Shown piece by piece: positions 60,907 through 64,000 of a stretch of DNA of 64,000 bases. The DNA is taken from positions 1-64,000 of the forward strand of contig JAIQDT010003796.1 of NCBI GenBank assembly GCA_021521415.1, in the 5' to 3' direction. The position numbers were made by a program, and so were the translations under genes. Source of the DNA: Bidens hawaiensis (lineage: Eukaryota > Streptophyta > Magnoliopsida > Asterales > Asteraceae). Every line of letters begins with the position of its first letter. Positions within the stretch are counted from its first letter, which is position 1. The notes under the pieces are model-generated. The model ran no database searches and had not been told where the DNA came from. It worked only from the letters and a program-made list of their open reading frames with translations.

Positions 60907-62559
60907 CTACTCGTCTTCTGCAATTGTCCTCTTTGATGTACTGATGTAAAGAACTGCAAAAGAAGATATCAAAGTCAACGCCAATGTACATTTCATGCAA
61001 AAAGTAGTTGCTTAAACAATTAAATAGAAAAAACATACCATTGTTTCCTCGAATAAACGCATCACCGTACTTGTTTTTCAACTGTCCATTAACATATTCT
61101 TCAGTTTGTTCCATTGCTATATTCATGTATCCATCCAAACAAGCCAGAATACCTGTGTAATGGATTTAAAGAGTGTTTTCTTAGTACTGTTTGGTGACTA
61201 TTATAAAAAATCTCAAATTCATCAAGATTCACATAAATTCACCAAGATTTACATAAATTCTAAAATTGCAATGATTTTTTTTATTAAAGGGCATTTGCCT
61301 GGCAAACTTTTACATCACAAAATTTGGGGGGGGGGCATACTCCCGAGAACTTAACTTTTATCTCCAAAACAAGCTTTGTAAACCAAAAATAAGAAACAAG
61401 ACACCTCCTCAAAACTCCAAACATAATGTAGTAATGTACCTAGCCGGAGAGGTGTCGGGACCTATGTTACAACTATCATACACCGAACCTAACACATGGT
61501 TCGGGATCAAAACAACGGTACACACTAGGATGATACTAGTAATGTAGTGGACAAAAATGCAACGATTAGAATCTTAGATTGCCTTTAAATCTGCTTATGC
61601 TTTTTGAAATAAGCAGCTGTAACAAAACGCAATGCAGAAGATAGCATTCGGATACGCTAATGAGTATAACAAAGACACTAATTAGATAACATAAATTTAA
61701 GACTGCAAATGAACCAAACGAACACAAACAAAGCCTTGATCGTGTTTGTTTTAAAAAAATAATGTGTTCACGAGCAGTTTACAAACACTTACCAAACGAG
61801 ATGTTATGCTCATGTTCATTTATTAAGTGTGTTCACGAATGGTTCAAGAACACAAATGAACACAAATAAAATCGGTGGAGCCTAGAGATTGAGATCGATG
61901 TATTCATCAATGTGAATAACAAGAAAGAAGACGAGAACAATGCAAAAACAACGTGAGAATATGGTTTCCTATTTTATGTTAGGAGTAATAAATAAAAGAA
62001 TATAAAATGGTTAGATAAACTAAACAGATGTACAAAATACTTTCATGAACAATACACACACACGAACATGAACGGATGTTCGTGAACACATTACCAAGCA
62101 TTCACGAACATAATAAAACGAATGAACATAAACGAACTTCCCGCCGATCGATTCACAAACCATTCACTGAACATCTGGTTCGTTTACAGCCTTAAACATG
62201 ATCATAAGCATACTATGCAAACGATATCGCCGATATACCATCCTTGAGATATCGGTTATCGGTCCCTTGGCAAAATATCGGTACCCATAATATGGCCAAT
62301 ATTTGACCGAATTATTAGTGTTAAATAACTTAAATTGCTATATATATGAAATTTACATGATATTAAACCCTAAACACGATTGCTTCCAAATTAGGGGTTA
62401 ATAACAGTGCAAATAACGGAATAAAGTAAGAATTGAACCTCTGTAATCAACGCCGGAGTTCAATTTGACGACAACGGGTCTGCCTCGAATGGATTTGAGG
62501 AAATCGGATGGGGTTTTGGTTGTTGATGAAGCTTTCTCTGCTGCTATTGTTCCACTCAT
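60907..62559 (-). CDS. LSM6: U6 snRNA-associated Sm-like protein LSM6, 3 exons, 93 aa
   Basis: A subunit of the LSM2-8 ring that binds the 3' end of U6 snRNA in the nucleus, and of the LSM1-7 ring that promotes decapping in the cytoplasm. Exons on minus: 62559-62439, 61152-61039 and 60953-60907, together 282 bases in frame, all GT-AG. Sm1 motif: FLKSIRGRPVVVKLNSGVDY through CLDGYMNIAMEQTEEY. Sm2 motif: GDAFIRGNNVLYIS. The length matches plant LSM6 (about 91 aa). Intron 1 is 1286 bp and holds a foldback element and a G10-like run near 61326. Confidence 0.96.
61700..62193. mobile_element. foldback element in LSM6 intron 1 (family F1, opposite orientation)
   Basis: Ends CTGGTTCGTTTACAG on the right, with CGAACTTCCCGCC near it, the reverse complement of the marker block in the NAPRT intron copies. 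The interior is rich in GAACATGAACG and its complement. The left limit is approximate. Confidence 0.6.
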
Positions 62560-62859
62560 GCTTCAAATTATGCACTTTATCAGACCTGATTATTTTGGGG
62601 TTTTGACACAAGCATATATATTAATCCAAAAATAAATGTATACTTAAACGGCGGGTCTATTCTATCGGGCTTCACATCTATTTTGTCGAGTCTCATAGCT
62701 ATTCCGTTGGACTTCATTTTCGTATTTAATATTATTGGGTCGGGCCTCACGAAATAAATATGAAGCCCGACATAATAGATATTGAGACCCAACATATTAG
62801 ATATGAAGCATGACAGAATACTTCAATGATTGACCGTTTAAGTGTTAGATGCGGTGTTT
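62560..62859. other. presumed LSM6 promoter region
   Basis: Upstream of ATG 62559 on minus. Contains short inverted motifs (GAAGCCCGACA and its complement) near 62670-62780. No TATA box can be chosen. Confidence 0.35.
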
Positions 62860-63296
62860 TAAAAACCGGTTCAAACCGGCCGGTTAGACCGGATTTCGCA
62901 TAGTAAGCCGGTATTTTGAGCCCGGTATTTTTGGCCGGTTTGCTTGAATATCGTGCCGGTGGTTTTTTTCTAAAATACTGGTTTTTACCGGTAAACCGGT
63001 TTTAAGTACGAGAATTTTTTGATATGTGTGGCACATATTTTTCCAAAATTATTTTTAACACAAGAATTAACATTCAAACGTGTAAACTTTAAGACAATTT
63101 TTTTAAAATTGATTGCTTTTGTATTATTTTTTTAATATAGATTAACATTTGGATTATTTTTGTTATGAAATCATTTGCTTATGAGTTATGAAATCATTTG
63201 TTTAACCGGTTGAACCTCCCGGTATAATCCGGTTCAACCGGTTGTACCATTTTTTATCCCAATCCGATACAAGTAAAATACGGTTTTTAAAACATT
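62860..63296. mobile_element. foldback element rich in AACCGG
   Basis: Left end GGTGTTTTAAAAACCGG; the reverse complement of the right end is AATGTTTTAAAAACCGT. Inside, AACCGGTTCAAACCGG and its relatives recur near both ends. About 440 bp, with an AT-rich centre and no coding. Confidence 0.65.
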
Positions 63297-64000
63297 GGTT
63301 AGATGTGGTTGGGTATAAAATGGAAGAGTGTTAGATAGATCAATCAGATGTTAATTCTAATATGTTAGACCCAATAGTTTAGAAAGGGGTCATTTTACAT
63401 ATTTTTTGTTTGAGGAGGTTAGTCAAAGAGATTTTGATAAAAATAGTCACTTTGGTCGTTATCTCATTAACCTAAATAAATTATGAATCTAAATTACTAC
63501 ATTGATAAAGAAAGAAAGAATATAGGGGTGCAAATAAGCCTTTTGGAGCTTGAGCCTAGTCCGAGCATCGAATAAAACTTATTTAGTTATTGAGGCCGAA
63601 CTTGAGTCTTGTATGAGAAACTTGTTTAGGTTTATCGAGCCTTAACAAGCTTGTGTAGTTTTAAGTTTTACTCTTTTGGACTTTTATTTATTAATTTCAC
63701 ACTACACGACCGAGCTTAGGCTCGCTTAAGGTACTACACTAGCCCAGCCAACGTGATAATGATCATTGGCCACCCGACTACACAGTAACGTATGATACAT
63801 ACCCAGCATGGCCTGTTTAGCCTGACAAAACTATAGTATAATTTAGCCCAATTTTAGTAAGCAGTAAGCCCAATTCGTTTTAGTTCACCACAAAGTTTTT
63901 ATTTTTTTATTTTTCATTTTATATAAATAAACTTCTTTGGATCAAGTTATAAACCAAAGTTTTAAGCATAAATTAATAAATTTCCGCTCTGATGATAATA
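63297..64000. other. AT-rich intergenic DNA
   Basis: A repeat-like start AGGGGTGCAAATAAGCC lies near 63525. No gene is supported. Confidence 0.4.

Overview
This window is plant nuclear DNA. It has spliceosomal introns, LTR retrotransposons, a LINE, a SINE, foldback DNA elements, a satellite array, and three intact plant genes: nicotinate phosphoribosyltransferase, caffeoyl-CoA O-methyltransferase and LSM6. The repeat style and the proteins suggest a eudicot, probably Asteraceae. The family is an inference and the species cannot be fixed from the sequence alone.

Layout. 1-5311: 3' part of a decayed Ty3/gypsy element of the Tat type (RNase H, second RNase H, integrase on +), followed by a convergent extra gene on the minus strand that is also broken. 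5312-19841: a 12.4-kb array of a ~179-bp satellite (about 62 monomers in one orientation, then about 6.5 diverged ones inverted), bracketed by two copies of one copia-type LTR in opposite orientation. 20660-22463 and 34661-36410: decayed low-copy sequence, including a separase-like remnant. 22469-34655: a structurally complete Tat-type element inserted between these two stretches. It has 925-bp LTRs with no difference found, a 5-bp target duplication GCTGG, a PBS and a PPT. Gag-pol (1772 aa) runs on the minus strand. An antisense gene of five exons (903 aa after splicing) runs on the plus strand with its own TATA box. 38576-39222: a MITE with TAA duplication. 40507-44926: NAPRT, 14 exons on minus. 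45270-45530: a SINE. 46482-47434: a solo LTR related to the Tat element. 48248-51994: a 5'-truncated LINE with one stop codon. 52398-52889: an intron-containing clathrin heavy chain pseudogene fragment. 52900-58650: AT-rich DNA with microsatellites and no gene I can support. 58751-59793: CCoAOMT, 4 exons on plus. 60907-62559: LSM6, 3 exons on minus. 62860-63296: a foldback element.

How the parts relate. The host genes belong to separate pathways (NAD salvage, monolignol synthesis, U6 snRNP and mRNA decay), so no gene cluster is implied. The most interesting system is the antisense, intron-bearing gene inside the Tat elements. Two diverged elements in the window carry it in the same convergent layout, with the first intron at the same place and the later introns present in only one of them. 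The young copy has perfect ends, yet its reverse transcriptase lacks about 19 residues just before the YMDD motif, so it probably depended on a partner element or was damaged after insertion.
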